The position numbers were made by a program, and so were the translations under genes. A stretch of 64,000 bases of DNA from an uncultured bacterium (GTDB lineage Bacteria > Verrucomicrobiota > Verrucomicrobiia > CAIQCK01): positions 1 through 64,000 of the forward strand of contig CAIQCK010000125.1 in the NCBI GenBank assembly GCA_903870275.1, written 5' to 3'. Below are positions 8,739-16,740 of this stretch, one piece after another. Under the pieces are notes generated by a model. The model had not been told where the DNA came from. It made no database searches and saw nothing but the letters and a program-made list of their open reading frames with translations. Each line of letters opens with the position of its first letter. The first letter of the stretch is position 1.

Positions 8739-10229
8739 ATGAAAATACAAATCGCTTTGGCAGTGTTGTGTTCGACACTGGTTTGCGCGGCGGCTGAGAA
8801 ATACGAGCCGACCTGGGAATCGCTCGACGCGCGGCCCATCCCGCAGTGGTTTGCGGACGCGAAGTTCGGCATCTTCATCCATTGGGGGCCGTATTCCGTG
8901 CCGGCGTGGGCGCCGGTGGGGACTTACTCGGAGTGGTATCAATATTGGCTCCAGAACAAGACCTGCTCCGGCAACAGCCACCCGAAGCCGACGGCGGTTT
9001 CCGATTACCACGCGCGGGTCTATGGCGAGGACTTCAGCTACTACCGGTTTGGCGAGATGTTCAAGGCGCAGGACTTCGACCCCGCCGCGTGGGCGGAGTT
9101 GTTCGCGCAGTCGGGCGCGCGATACATCCTCCTGACGAGCAAGCATCACGATGGTTTTTGTCTCTGGCCGAACCAGCACGCGAACAAAGCCTTTGGCCGC
9201 CCGTGGAACAGCATGGATGCCGGCCCGAAGCGCGATCTCGTCGGCGAACTCAAGGCGGCGGTGGAGAAGACGCCGGTAAAGTTCGGCCTCTATTACTCGC
9301 TGTTCGAATGGTACAACCCGCTCTGGAAGGACGCGGCGCAACGCGGGCGGTTTGTGGACGAGCATTTCTGGCCGCAGGTCAAGGAATTGGTCACGCGTTA
9401 CCAGCCCGCGGTCCTCTGGGCCGACGGCGACTGGATGGTGGACGACACGGTTTGGAAAAGCCGCGAGCTGCTCGCGTGGCTCTACAACGAATCGCCCGTC
9501 AAGGACACCATTGTGGTCAACGACCGTTGGGGCAAGAACTGCCGGCTCAAGCACGGCGGTTACCCGACCACCGAGTTTCAGTCCGGCCCGAGCTTCGACA
9601 AGCCGTGGGAGGAAGGGCGCGGCATGGGCTTTTCGTTCGGCTACAACCGCAACGAGGACGTACAGGATTACAACACGCCGCAGGTGCTCATCTTCGTGCT
9701 GGCCGACGTCGTCAGCCACGGTGGCAATCTGGCGCTGGACATCGGCCCCGACGGCACCGGCAAGATCCCGCCGATCATGCAGGAGCGGCTGTTGCAGATC
9801 GGCCAGTGGCTCAAGGTCAACGGCGAGGCCATCTACGGCACGCGCAAGTGGAAGACGCCGGTCCAGTGGTCCGCCGGCCGGCAGATGGACGGCGAGGAAT
9901 ACAAGAAGCTGATGAAGCTCCCGTATGTCGGCGGCAATTTCATCTTGAAGCAGACCGTCAACCCGGAGCCGGGCATGGCGGTGAAAGAGGTGTTCTTCAC
10001 GACGAAGGGCGACGCCGTCTATGCCATCGTCCCCAAACTGCCCGAGGGCAAACTCCTGCTCAAGGGCGTTGTCCCGGAGTCGAAGGCGCACGTCAGCCTG
10101 CTCGGCACGAACAAGACGTTTCGCTGGGAGAAGACCAAGGACGGCATGAAGATCACCTTGCCGCCGCTGTTGGCGAAGGATGTGCCCTGCGAACACGCGT
10201 GGGTGTTCAAGCTGACGGGCGTGAAGTGA
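8739..10229 (+). CDS. Secreted alpha-L-fucosidase, GH29
   Basis: A 496-residue protein with a signal peptide (residues 1-19, ending CAAA). GH29 features include KFGIFIHWG (42-50), LLTSKHHDGFCLW (131-143) and VLWADGDW, where Asp229 (W-x-D position) is the expected nucleophile of the retaining mechanism. A C-terminal beta domain follows, as is usual. It should release terminal fucose from glycans in the periplasm or outside. With the sulfatase and Gfo/Idh proteins in this window it suggests use of sulfated, fucose-containing polysaccharides. An eight-unit heptad array begins 17 bp after the stop. Confidence 0.93.
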   Translation: MKIQIALAVLCSTLVCAAAEKYEPTWESLDARPIPQWFADAKFGIFIHWGPYSVPAWAPVGTYSEWYQYWLQNKTCSGNSHPKPTAVSDYHARVYGEDFSYYRFGEMFKAQDFDPAAWAELFAQSGARYILLTSKHHDGFCLWPNQHANKAFGRPWNSMDAGPKRDLVGELKAAVEKTPVKFGLYYSLFEWYNPLWKDAAQRGRFVDEHFWPQVKELVTRYQPAVLWADGDWMVDDTVWKSRELLAWLYNESPVKDTIVVNDRWGKNCRLKHGGYPTTEFQSGPSFDKPWEEGRGMGFSFGYNRNEDVQDYNTPQVLIFVLADVVSHGGNLALDIGPDGTGKIPPIMQERLLQIGQWLKVNGEAIYGTRKWKTPVQWSAGRQMDGEEYKKLMKLPYVGGNFILKQTVNPEPGMAVKEVFFTTKGDAVYAIVPKLPEGKLLLKGVVPESKAHVSLLGTNKTFRWEKTKDGMKITLPPLLAKDVPCEHAWVFKLTGVK

Positions 10230-10245
10230 GGCGGAGTGGGCAGGG

Positions 10246-10301
10246 GACAGTGGTCAGTGAACAGTGGTCAGTGGACAGTGGACAGTGGACAGTGGTCAGT
10301 G
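10246..10301 (+). repeat. Eight-unit heptad array NNCAGTG
   Basis: Eight consecutive 7-mers of the form GA/GT/AA + CAGTG with no interruption, directly after the fucosidase gene. Units are GACAGTG or GTCAGTG, with AACAGTG once. There are no spacers, so it is not CRISPR. It lies between two convergent genes. Two units of the same type sit at 2225-2238. Confidence 0.85.
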
Positions 10302-10359
10302 AACGATAGTCGGTCAGTGGGCGGAACACTTTGCGTCCCTTCGCGTCCTTTGCGTCTCT

Positions 10360-12117
10360 CTACCGCGTGACCTCCACCGTGACCTCCTGTTTCGTGACGG
10401 CGCTCGAAAACGGCAGACACAACACCAGCCGCGCCTCGCGGAGGGTGCTGCTGCCGTCTTTCTTGTAGGGATTGTGCCGCATCTTCGGCCACACCAGCTT
10501 CGCGCCGGGCGGAACGTTGACGCGGACGGGGCCGAGATCGAACCACGCGCCGATGTCGGCGGCGGACCATTCCATCGGCTCCTCGCCCAGCTTGGCGCTC
10601 TTGCCGGAGTCGGTTTTTATCTCCGTGCTCAAATGCGGCAGGAACACCACGTGACCCTCGACCGGCTGGCCGGATTTGCTGGTGGCCTCGCAGACGAGTG
10701 TCAGGCGTTTGTCGTCAAGCGGGCGCACAGTGACGCGGCAATTTTCCGCGCCGTAAGTCAGATCAAGACTTGGCGAGGTTTTGTCCGCGTGAAGTTTCGC
10801 CGCCGATGGCATGTGGATCAGGCCGCCTTTGGGTTTGAAGTCGGGGTTCTCGTCGCCGGGCTTGTGTTGGAGCAGGGTGGTGTCGCCGACGGTGAAGTTG
10901 CTCCAGAACGGTTGCAGTTTCGTGTTGCCGCCGCCAACGATCAACCCGGCGCGGTCGTGGTAAACACTGACGAAGTTCTGCCGGTCCTGAATCCATCGGG
11001 CGGTGGACAGTTCGCAGGTGAACGACGACAGGCAGATGAACCACGGTTTGTGGCGCAGCACCATCGCGTCGTTGTCGCCGATGACGGTGAACCGCTCGTC
11101 GCTGTCAGCGGCGATGGGCGCGGCGGGGCCGGTCTCGCCGTGCAGCAAATGGCTGGCGGCTTCGTCGGCGGTGATGGACCATTTCCGAAGCTGGAATTGA
11201 TGCTGGAGAAAACCGCGTCCCTCCGGCGTGAAGGAGAACCCGACGTTGCCCTCGACCGGTGTGAAAGTGAAGCCGACGTTGCCGTGCGCGGTGCCCGGCT
11301 CGTAGGGGTTGCGCTCGTCCACCGTCTCGACGATGGTGCCGTTCGGATAAATGAACGTGCCGTGAAAAACCGCCGAGCGCCGCAGCGCCTCCAGCACGCC
11401 CGCGTCCCGCGACATCGAGTAATAAACGCCGAACGCCTCCACATAGACAAAGTTGTAAGCCACCACCGGCCCGCTGTGCTCCGACCACCAGCCGGCGGGC
11501 GTTTGCTTCGCGGCGACTTTGGTCATGAATTCCCGCGCCTGCTTCTTCCAGTCTTCGCGGTTGAAACAAACTCCGGCGCAGTAGAGCGCCATCGCGTGAT
11601 GGCAGGGGATATTCCGAACCTCGCCGAGGCAGTTTTTTGAAATGCCGGTGAAACCGAGCAGAAGTCCTTTTTCCCAACGCTGCCGCCGGTCGGCGGGCAT
11701 GTCATCCTTGATGAGTTGGAACGCGCGAATCCAGCGGCTATAGGTCCACGGCATCAGAATCTGGCCCCACGTGGAGTTGTCCTTCTTGCGGAACGTCCAC
11801 GCGCCGTTCTTGTCCTGATCGGCGACGAGCGCGTCGCCGCCCGCCATGATCGCCTCCAGCAACTTCGCGTCGTGATAGTAGGGATTCGCCGGGTCCTTGA
11901 TGGCCCACGCGGCGGCGAGCGGGAGGAGGACGTTTTGATCGGCGCAAATCCACGGCTGGCTGCCGAACCGTCCGGTTGCCGGGTCCTGGCTCTTGAGGAT
12001 CGCCGGCACGCCGCCGACGAGCGATTTGAGGAACGGCTCGCGCGGGTTCCATTCGGTCCCGGCAACACCGGCGGCGGCGCACGCTACGGAAAGAAACAGC
12101 GTAATCATCGAGCGCAT
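10360..12117 (-). CDS. Secreted (alpha/alpha)-toroid-like protein, function unknown
   Basis: A 585-residue protein with a signal peptide (MRSMITLFLSVACAAAGVAG). The N-terminal two thirds has the helix-rich, Trp- and His-rich pattern of glycan-active toroid proteins (for example NIPCHHAMALYCAGVCF and the following WWSEHSGPVVAYN). The C-terminal third is beta-rich. This resembles heparinase- or polysaccharide-lyase-like folds, but I see no motif that fixes a family. An 11-residue tandem duplication, VGFTFTPVEGN then VGFSFTPEGRG, lies in the middle (DNA about 11225-11285). It is convergent with the fucosidase gene. A glycan-processing role is inference from fold and context. Confidence 0.6.
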   Translation of the reverse strand: MRSMITLFLSVACAAAGVAGTEWNPREPFLKSLVGGVPAILKSQDPATGRFGSQPWICADQNVLLPLAAAWAIKDPANPYYHDAKLLEAIMAGGDALVADQDKNGAWTFRKKDNSTWGQILMPWTYSRWIRAFQLIKDDMPADRRQRWEKGLLLGFTGISKNCLGEVRNIPCHHAMALYCAGVCFNREDWKKQAREFMTKVAAKQTPAGWWSEHSGPVVAYNFVYVEAFGVYYSMSRDAGVLEALRRSAVFHGTFIYPNGTIVETVDERNPYEPGTAHGNVGFTFTPVEGNVGFSFTPEGRGFLQHQFQLRKWSITADEAASHLLHGETGPAAPIAADSDERFTVIGDNDAMVLRHKPWFICLSSFTCELSTARWIQDRQNFVSVYHDRAGLIVGGGNTKLQPFWSNFTVGDTTLLQHKPGDENPDFKPKGGLIHMPSAAKLHADKTSPSLDLTYGAENCRVTVRPLDDKRLTLVCEATSKSGQPVEGHVVFLPHLSTEIKTDSGKSAKLGEEPMEWSAADIGAWFDLGPVRVNVPPGAKLVWPKMRHNPYKKDGSSTLREARLVLCLPFSSAVTKQEVTVEVTR

Positions 12118-12186
12118 TTTCTCGTTACACTCCCTTTGTATTGTTCTAATGATGTCGCCAGCGCGAGCAGGGCGGCCAAGAACCGC

Positions 12187-13641
12187 TCAGCGCGCAGTGA
12201 TCGTACTCATCAACTCATCCACCCGCCGCTTCACTGCGTCATCCATCTTGAGGATCGGCGGCCAGGGGCGCGTGTCGCGTTCGCCGGGCAGCTTGTGTGT
12301 GGCGTCAATGCCCATCTTTGTGCCGAAGCCCAACGCCGGCGTGGCGTGATCGAGCACATCGGCGGGGCCTTGGGTCATGAGGATGTCGCGCGCCGGGTCC
12401 ACGTTGGCGCAGACGCGGAACGCCACCTCGCTCAAGTCGCGGACGTTCACGTCGGCATCCACCACGACAATGCACTTGGTGAACATCATCTGGCCCATGC
12501 CCCAGAGTCCGTGCATCAGCTTCGTTGCGTGATAGGGGAAACTCTTCTTGATCGAAACGATCACGAGATTGTGAAACGCGCCTTCCGCCGGCAAATACAG
12601 GTCCACCAGTTCCGGAAAGTTCAACTGGAACATTGGCAGGAACAGCCGCACGCTGGCGTCGCCGAGATAAAAATCCTCCATCGGCGGCCGGCCGACGATG
12701 GTGCTCGGATAAATCGCGTCGCGCCGGTGCGTGATCGCAGTGATGTGGAAGCGCGGATACGGCTGGGGCAGGGTGTAGTAGCCGGTGTGATCGCCAAACG
12801 GCCCTTCCATGCCGGGCGGTTCCTTCGGGTCCACGTAGCCTTCGAGCACGAAATCGCAGTCCGCCGGCACCTCCAGCGGAATGGTTTCGCACTTCACCAT
12901 CTCCACCGACTTTTGCCGCAGGTAACCGGCGAGCATCATCTCGTCCACGCCGTCGGGCAGGGGAGCGGTGGCGCAGAAGGTGTAAACCGGATCGCCGCCG
13001 AGGCAGACGGCCACGGGCATCCGCTCGCCGGTTTCAACGTAACGCCGCCCGTGCCGCGCGCCGACCTTGTGCATCTGCCAGTGCATGAACGTCGTGGCGC
13101 GGTCAATCACCTGCATCCGATACATCCCGACGTTGCGCGCGCCGGTGTCGGGGTCCTGTGTGAAAACCATTGGCAGCGTGATGAAACGGCCAGCGTCCTG
13201 CGGCCAGCATTTCTGGATCGGCAGTTGCGCCAGATCCACCTCGCCGCCCTTGAGCACGACCTCTTTGCACGCGCCGCCGGCGACGCTCTTCGGCTTCGCG
13301 TGGCGCAACTCCAGGGCCGTGCCGAACAGCTTCATCGCCTCGGCGAAACTTGTCGGGGGTTTTGTGCGGAGCAGCGAGCCGAGTTCGTCGGCGCATTCCC
13401 GGACCGTGCGACCGAGCGCCAGCGCCATCCGCTTCTCGGAACCCCACGCGTTGATCAGCAGGGGAAACGGCGCGCCTTTCGGTTTCTCGAACAGCAGCGC
13501 CTTGCCGCCGCCGGGCGATTTCATCTGCCGGTCGGCGAACTCCGTGATCTCCAGCGCCGGGTCCGCCTCGAACGGCACGCGCATCAACTCGCCTTCGCGG
13601 TTGAGGCGCTCGACAAATTCACGTAGTGAAGCGTAGGCCAT
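12187..13641 (-). CDS. UbiD family decarboxylase
   Basis: A 484-residue protein with UbiD hallmarks: an N-terminal SLREFVERLNREGEL segment, INAWGSEKRMALALG, the GMYRMQV block and the active-site region MEGPFGDHTGYY. UbiD enzymes use prenylated FMN, made by UbiX, to (de)carboxylate aromatic or unsaturated acids, as in ubiquinone or menaquinone synthesis. No ubiX-like gene lies in the window, so the exact substrate is open. The ATG at 13641 begins MAYASL. It sits on the minus strand downstream of a VOC protein, separated by an octamer inverted repeat. Confidence 0.9.
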   Translation of the reverse strand: MAYASLREFVERLNREGELMRVPFEADPALEITEFADRQMKSPGGGKALLFEKPKGAPFPLLINAWGSEKRMALALGRTVRECADELGSLLRTKPPTSFAEAMKLFGTALELRHAKPKSVAGGACKEVVLKGGEVDLAQLPIQKCWPQDAGRFITLPMVFTQDPDTGARNVGMYRMQVIDRATTFMHWQMHKVGARHGRRYVETGERMPVAVCLGGDPVYTFCATAPLPDGVDEMMLAGYLRQKSVEMVKCETIPLEVPADCDFVLEGYVDPKEPPGMEGPFGDHTGYYTLPQPYPRFHITAITHRRDAIYPSTIVGRPPMEDFYLGDASVRLFLPMFQLNFPELVDLYLPAEGAFHNLVIVSIKKSFPYHATKLMHGLWGMGQMMFTKCIVVVDADVNVRDLSEVAFRVCANVDPARDILMTQGPADVLDHATPALGFGTKMGIDATHKLPGERDTRPWPPILKMDDAVKRRVDELMSTITAR

Positions 13642-13657
13642 GAGACGGGGCGGATGT

Positions 13658-13744
13658 TCTCACGCCAAGACGCCAAGGCGCAAAGAGAAAATTATCCACG
13701 GCTCCGTTCTTTTCGCTTTTGCGTCTTTGCGCCTTTGCGTGAGA
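13658..13744. repeat. Inverted octamer-rich repeat (TTTGCG type)
   Basis: Left arm 13658-13687 (TCTCACGCCAAGACGCC...) and right arm 13716-13744 (CTTTTGCGTCTTTGCGCC..., ending GCGTGAGA) are imperfect reverse complements made of repeated TTTGCG-containing units. The outer 8 bp pair perfectly. A related fragment, CCTTTGCGTC, occurs near 10345. Confidence 0.6.
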
Positions 13745-13756
13745 CAAAAAAATCGT

Positions 13757-14146
13757 TTACATCGGCACCGGCCGATACATCAAGTGCAGGATGTTGCCTT
13801 CCGGGTCGCGGAAGAAGACGACCTTGGCGCCGTTCGCGCCGTCTTTCGGCGGTTCGATGAAGTTGACCTTCTTCGCCTGCAACACCGCGTAAGCTTTGTC
13901 AAAGTCGTTCACCGTGATCGCGAGATGGCGCAGGCCGGGATCGTTGAGCGCGGGCGCGCTGCCCGGCGAGGTTTTGGGGGAGGGGATGATCTCGATCATG
14001 CTCCCGTCTTCGGTCGCGAGGAAAAAGGCCGGCGGCTTGCCGCGGCTGTCATACACCACGCGCCACCCGAGCACGTCCTGATACCATTGCGCCAGCGCCG
14101 CGCTGTCGCACGCGTAAATCCCAATATGTTCGATGCCTTTGAACAT
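13757..14146 (-). CDS. VOC (glyoxalase/bleomycin-resistance fold) protein
   Basis: A 129-residue protein starting at ATG 14146, which has AAGGAG 5 nt upstream. An ATG further upstream at 14167 is less likely. Two beta-alpha-beta-beta-beta repeats are visible: FKGIEHIGIYACD...WYQDVLGW, and LRHLAITVNDFDKAY ending in FFRDPEGNILHLMY. Candidate metal ligands are the His in EHIG, the Glu in MIEII, the His in RHLAI and a late Glu or His. VOC proteins are metal-dependent lyases, isomerases or dioxygenases; the substrate cannot be assigned. Confidence 0.88.
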   Translation of the reverse strand: MFKGIEHIGIYACDSAALAQWYQDVLGWRVVYDSRGKPPAFFLATEDGSMIEIIPSPKTSPGSAPALNDPGLRHLAITVNDFDKAYAVLQAKKVNFIEPPKDGANGAKVVFFRDPEGNILHLMYRPVPM

Positions 14147-14185
14147 GGCCGCTCCTTCTGTTTCCATTTCCAGTTTGTGCCCGCA

Positions 14186-14279
14186 CTGTAGAGGCGATTC
14201 ATGACCGCCGAAATCCTCTGCGAAGTGGATGACTGGCGGTCATCCCCGAAAGCTCTCGGGGCGCAAATGGCCGCTACAG
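14186..14279. repeat. Degenerate CTGTAG palindrome with inserted hairpin
   Basis: Outer CTGTAG...ATGACCGCC (14186-14209) pairs with GGCGGTCAT (14235-14243) and CTACAG (14274-14279). A separate CCCCGA/TCGGGG hairpin (14244-14261) interrupts the right arm. It is a diverged relative of the perfect palindrome at 22594-22660. Confidence 0.55.
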
Positions 14280-14287
14280 CAATGCGG

Positions 14288-14872
14288 TTACAGCTTTGGG
14301 TTGTCGATGAAGGCGTAGCACAGAATGTGCGTGACGATGAAGAACGAATCCTCCAGCCGGCCGTAGTGCGCGCTGGGAATCGGCACATAAATATCGCTCG
14401 CCGCGCGCAGCGGCGTCGGCGCGTCCTTGCCGAGGCCGATGGTGCGCAGGCCGTTCTCGCGCGCCCATTGGTGGGCGAGGACGACGTTCTTGCTGGTGCC
14501 GGAGCAACTCATGCCGATCAACACGTCGCCCGGCTCGGCGAAGTTCTTCAACTGCTCCAGAAACACCACGTCGTAGCTGATGTCGTTGGCCAGCGCCGTG
14601 ATCCACGGAATCTGGTCGGTGAGCGTGATGATCTTGAACCGCTTGGGCCGGTCCAGCGACGCGCCCTTGCCAATGTCCACCACCATCTGGCTGGCGATGG
14701 CCGCGGAGCCGCCGTTGCCGGTGACGAACACACGACGGTCGTGGTCGCGGGCATCGCGCAGTGCTTCCACGGCGCGCTCGATGGCGGCGCTGTCGAGGCG
14801 GCCGAGGAGTTGCTGCAAATCAGTGAGATAGTTGGCGGCGTAGTTCATAAGGGAAAACGGCGGCTTCGTCAC
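14288..14872 (-). CDS. SIS-domain phosphosugar isomerase, GmhA-like
   Basis: A 194-residue protein with an SIS fold: VFVTGNGGSAAIASQMVVD, SCSGTSKNVV and a C-terminal HYGRLEDSFFIVTHIL helix. It resembles sedoheptulose-7-phosphate isomerase (GmhA), which starts ADP-heptose synthesis for lipopolysaccharide. GTG 14872 shares a GTGA with the folB stop, so the two are probably translationally coupled; an ATG at 14848 (MNYAANY) is the alternative start. It is the third gene of a tight operon after the HAD-Nudix fusion and FolB. No other heptose genes are present, so a different phosphosugar is possible. Confidence 0.82.
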   Translation of the reverse strand: MTKPPFSLMNYAANYLTDLQQLLGRLDSAAIERAVEALRDARDHDRRVFVTGNGGSAAIASQMVVDIGKGASLDRPKRFKIITLTDQIPWITALANDISYDVVFLEQLKNFAEPGDVLIGMSCSGTSKNVVLAHQWARENGLRTIGLGKDAPTPLRAASDIYVPIPSAHYGRLEDSFFIVTHILCYAFIDNPKL

Positions 14873-15270
14873 GGGTGCTGCCGCGACATGTGAATAGCCA
14901 CGTAGGCGGTATCGGGCATCGCGAACTTGCGGATCTCGACCGACACGTTGTTAAAACGGAAATTGGAGTGAAGAGACTGGAGGATGTCGCCGGCCATGGC
15001 TTCGATCAGCCGCCAGCTTTTTTCCAGCACCAGTTGTTTCACCTTCTCGCAGACGCGCTGGTAGTCAATGGAATGCACGAGTTGATCGGTGCGCGCGGCC
15101 ATGCTGAGGTCGCGGGCCATTTCCAGCGTCACCAGCAGCTTCTGCCGCTGCGTGCGCTCTTCGTTGGTGACGCCGACGTGGCACCACACTTCGAGGTCTT
15201 TGATGACGATCGCGTCCTCAAACACTTCCACCGGCGCTGCTCCGGGCCTGACTTCGCGTGAGACGAGCAT
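14869..15270 (-). CDS. folB: Dihydroneopterin aldolase (FolB)
   Basis: A 133-residue protein with the FolB pattern IVIKDLEVWCHVGVTNEER followed by KLLVTLEM, SIDYQRVCEKV and the late VSVEIRKFAMP. FolB cleaves 7,8-dihydroneopterin to 6-hydroxymethyl-dihydropterin and glycolaldehyde in folate synthesis. The protein is slightly long at the N-terminus. ATG 15270 overlaps the upstream gene by 53 nt; GTG 15231, which has GGAG 8 nt upstream, would cut that overlap to 14 nt and fits normal family length better. It sits directly behind a Nudix domain, the enzyme class acting earlier in the same branch. Confidence 0.88.
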   Translation of the reverse strand: MLVSREVRPGAAPVEVFEDAIVIKDLEVWCHVGVTNEERTQRQKLLVTLEMARDLSMAARTDQLVHSIDYQRVCEKVKQLVLEKSWRLIEAMAGDILQSLHSNFRFNNVSVEIRKFAMPDTAYVAIHMSRQHP

Positions 15271-16321
15271 AGTTTTCGATTAAAATCCGTGTCGGTTTGT
15301 TCAGCGGGAGATTAAGAGCATCCTCCGGCGAAAGCCAACGAAAATCTTCAAGCTCCTCGTTCAGCCGCACCGCAGTTGCGTCGGCGCGGCAGGTGAAGTT
15401 CAGCAGCAGGAAATGCTCCCGCTTGTAAAATTCCGCCGGCTCGATGCAGTCCTGCGCCATCACAAACCGGATGTCGCGCACGTCGAGGCCGGTTTCCTCC
15501 TTCATCTCCCGCGCCAGCGCCGCCTCCATCGCTTCGCCGTAGCGGACCTTGCCGCCGGGAATGCCCCACGAGCGGTTCCACTTTGGCGTGCGCACCATCA
15601 GGCACTCGCCGCGCGCGTTGAAGATGAGCGCGCCCACCGTGACAATCGGCTGGCGGCGTTCCGCCTGCGGCGCGCGCGGGCCGAGCGACCGCTCGAACAT
15701 CTGCCGCAGCTCGCCGAGATGTTCGATGATGAGATCGGGACCGGCCGGGCGCAGCTTATCCAGCTTGTCGAAGCCGGTGAGCACCACGCATGACTTCATG
15801 CCGCCGTGCCGCGCCGTCTCGATGTCGTGAATCATGTCACCGACGTAAAGCGTGCGCGCGGGATCGAGATGGTTGTTCTGGATGACGCGATGGATCTCCT
15901 CCATCTTGTCCATGATGCCGACGTAGGCGCCTTCGTAGAAATGATTGATGCCGAGCCGCCCGCACAGCCGCTCGAACACCACCGGGTCCATCGTCGAGAG
16001 CACAAACATCCGCAGGCCGCGGCTCCGCGCGAACTCCAGAAACTCCCGCGCGTGCGGCAGCAATGTCACCTCGTCCTGGATGGCGTTGTAGCGCTCGAAA
16101 TAATAGCGGTCAATCTCCTCCAGCGATTGCGTCGGCAGGTAGCGGCGGTAGAACGGCAGGAACGGCAGGCAGAACTCCTCGCGGAACGTCTCCCGGCTGA
16201 TCGGCCCGACGCCGAACTTCTCGAAACAATAATTCGTCGCCTCCCAGACCGCCGTCAGGTCGTCCACAATCGTCCCCGACCAGTCGAGGATGAGCGCGTC
16301 GATGTTTTTCAGTTCCAACAT
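15218..16321 (-). CDS. HAD phosphatase-Nudix hydrolase fusion
   Basis: A 367-residue protein from ATG 16321 (a TTG further upstream is less likely). Residues 1-205 form a HAD domain: ALILDWSGTIVDD with nucleophile Asp13, LSTMDP, and YVGDMIHDIETAR. The usual second Asp of motif I is replaced by Ser (DWSGT, similar to the DWAGT of phosphonatases). Residues 225-350 form a Nudix domain with a complete Nudix box at 257-279 (G-x5-E-x7-REMKEETGL). The gene overlaps folB, and gmhA-like follows. Nudix and phosphatase steps are what convert dihydroneopterin triphosphate to dihydroneopterin, the FolB substrate. That role is inference; general nucleotide cleanup is the alternative. Confidence 0.88.
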   Translation of the reverse strand: MLELKNIDALILDWSGTIVDDLTAVWEATNYCFEKFGVGPISRETFREEFCLPFLPFYRRYLPTQSLEEIDRYYFERYNAIQDEVTLLPHAREFLEFARSRGLRMFVLSTMDPVVFERLCGRLGINHFYEGAYVGIMDKMEEIHRVIQNNHLDPARTLYVGDMIHDIETARHGGMKSCVVLTGFDKLDKLRPAGPDLIIEHLGELRQMFERSLGPRAPQAERRQPIVTVGALIFNARGECLMVRTPKWNRSWGIPGGKVRYGEAMEAALAREMKEETGLDVRDIRFVMAQDCIEPAEFYKREHFLLLNFTCRADATAVRLNEELEDFRWLSPEDALNLPLNKPTRILIENYARLTRSQARSSAGGSV

Positions 16322-16582
16322 GCTGACGTCACGATAACCACGGAACCGCAAAACGCAAAAGGGGAATCGCGCGCTGCGTCAGCTTCTTAGTCAGGAAGAT
16401 TCGATTTAGCCACGGATGAAACACGGATTGAACACGGACGGAGCGGACAGTTCAGCGTTGGACTGAAACGGCGCGCCACAGGTCATTCGGTGCGCCTTCC
16501 GGCAACAGGAGAGTGTCCGTTACGGACTCAAAAATCCGTGTTACAATCCCGCAAAATCTCCGCGGCCTGCAAAGATTTCTGA

Positions 16583-16667
16583 AGGGTGGGGCGAGACTCC
16601 GTCGAGCCTCTTTTTGGGATGCGCCGTGTTCGCGACAATCGGAGGCTCGACGGAGTCTCGCCCCACC
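16583..16667. repeat. Perfect 26-bp inverted repeat (GGTGGGGCGA family)
   Basis: Arms 16583-16608 and 16642-16667 are perfect reverse complements beginning GGTGGGGCGAGACTCCG, with a 33-nt spacer. A related but diverged hairpin is at 38870-38947. Outside it, a weaker inverted pair built on CACGGATGAAACACGG lies at about 16411-16439 and 16691-16720. Together they fill most of the 420-bp gap between two minus-strand genes. Confidence 0.85.
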
Positions 16668-16740
16668 ACATTTGGTTGTGGCTCCGCCACTCCGTGTTTC
16701 ATCCGTGTTCGATCCGTAGCTCCAACTCCGTCGTTCCGTC

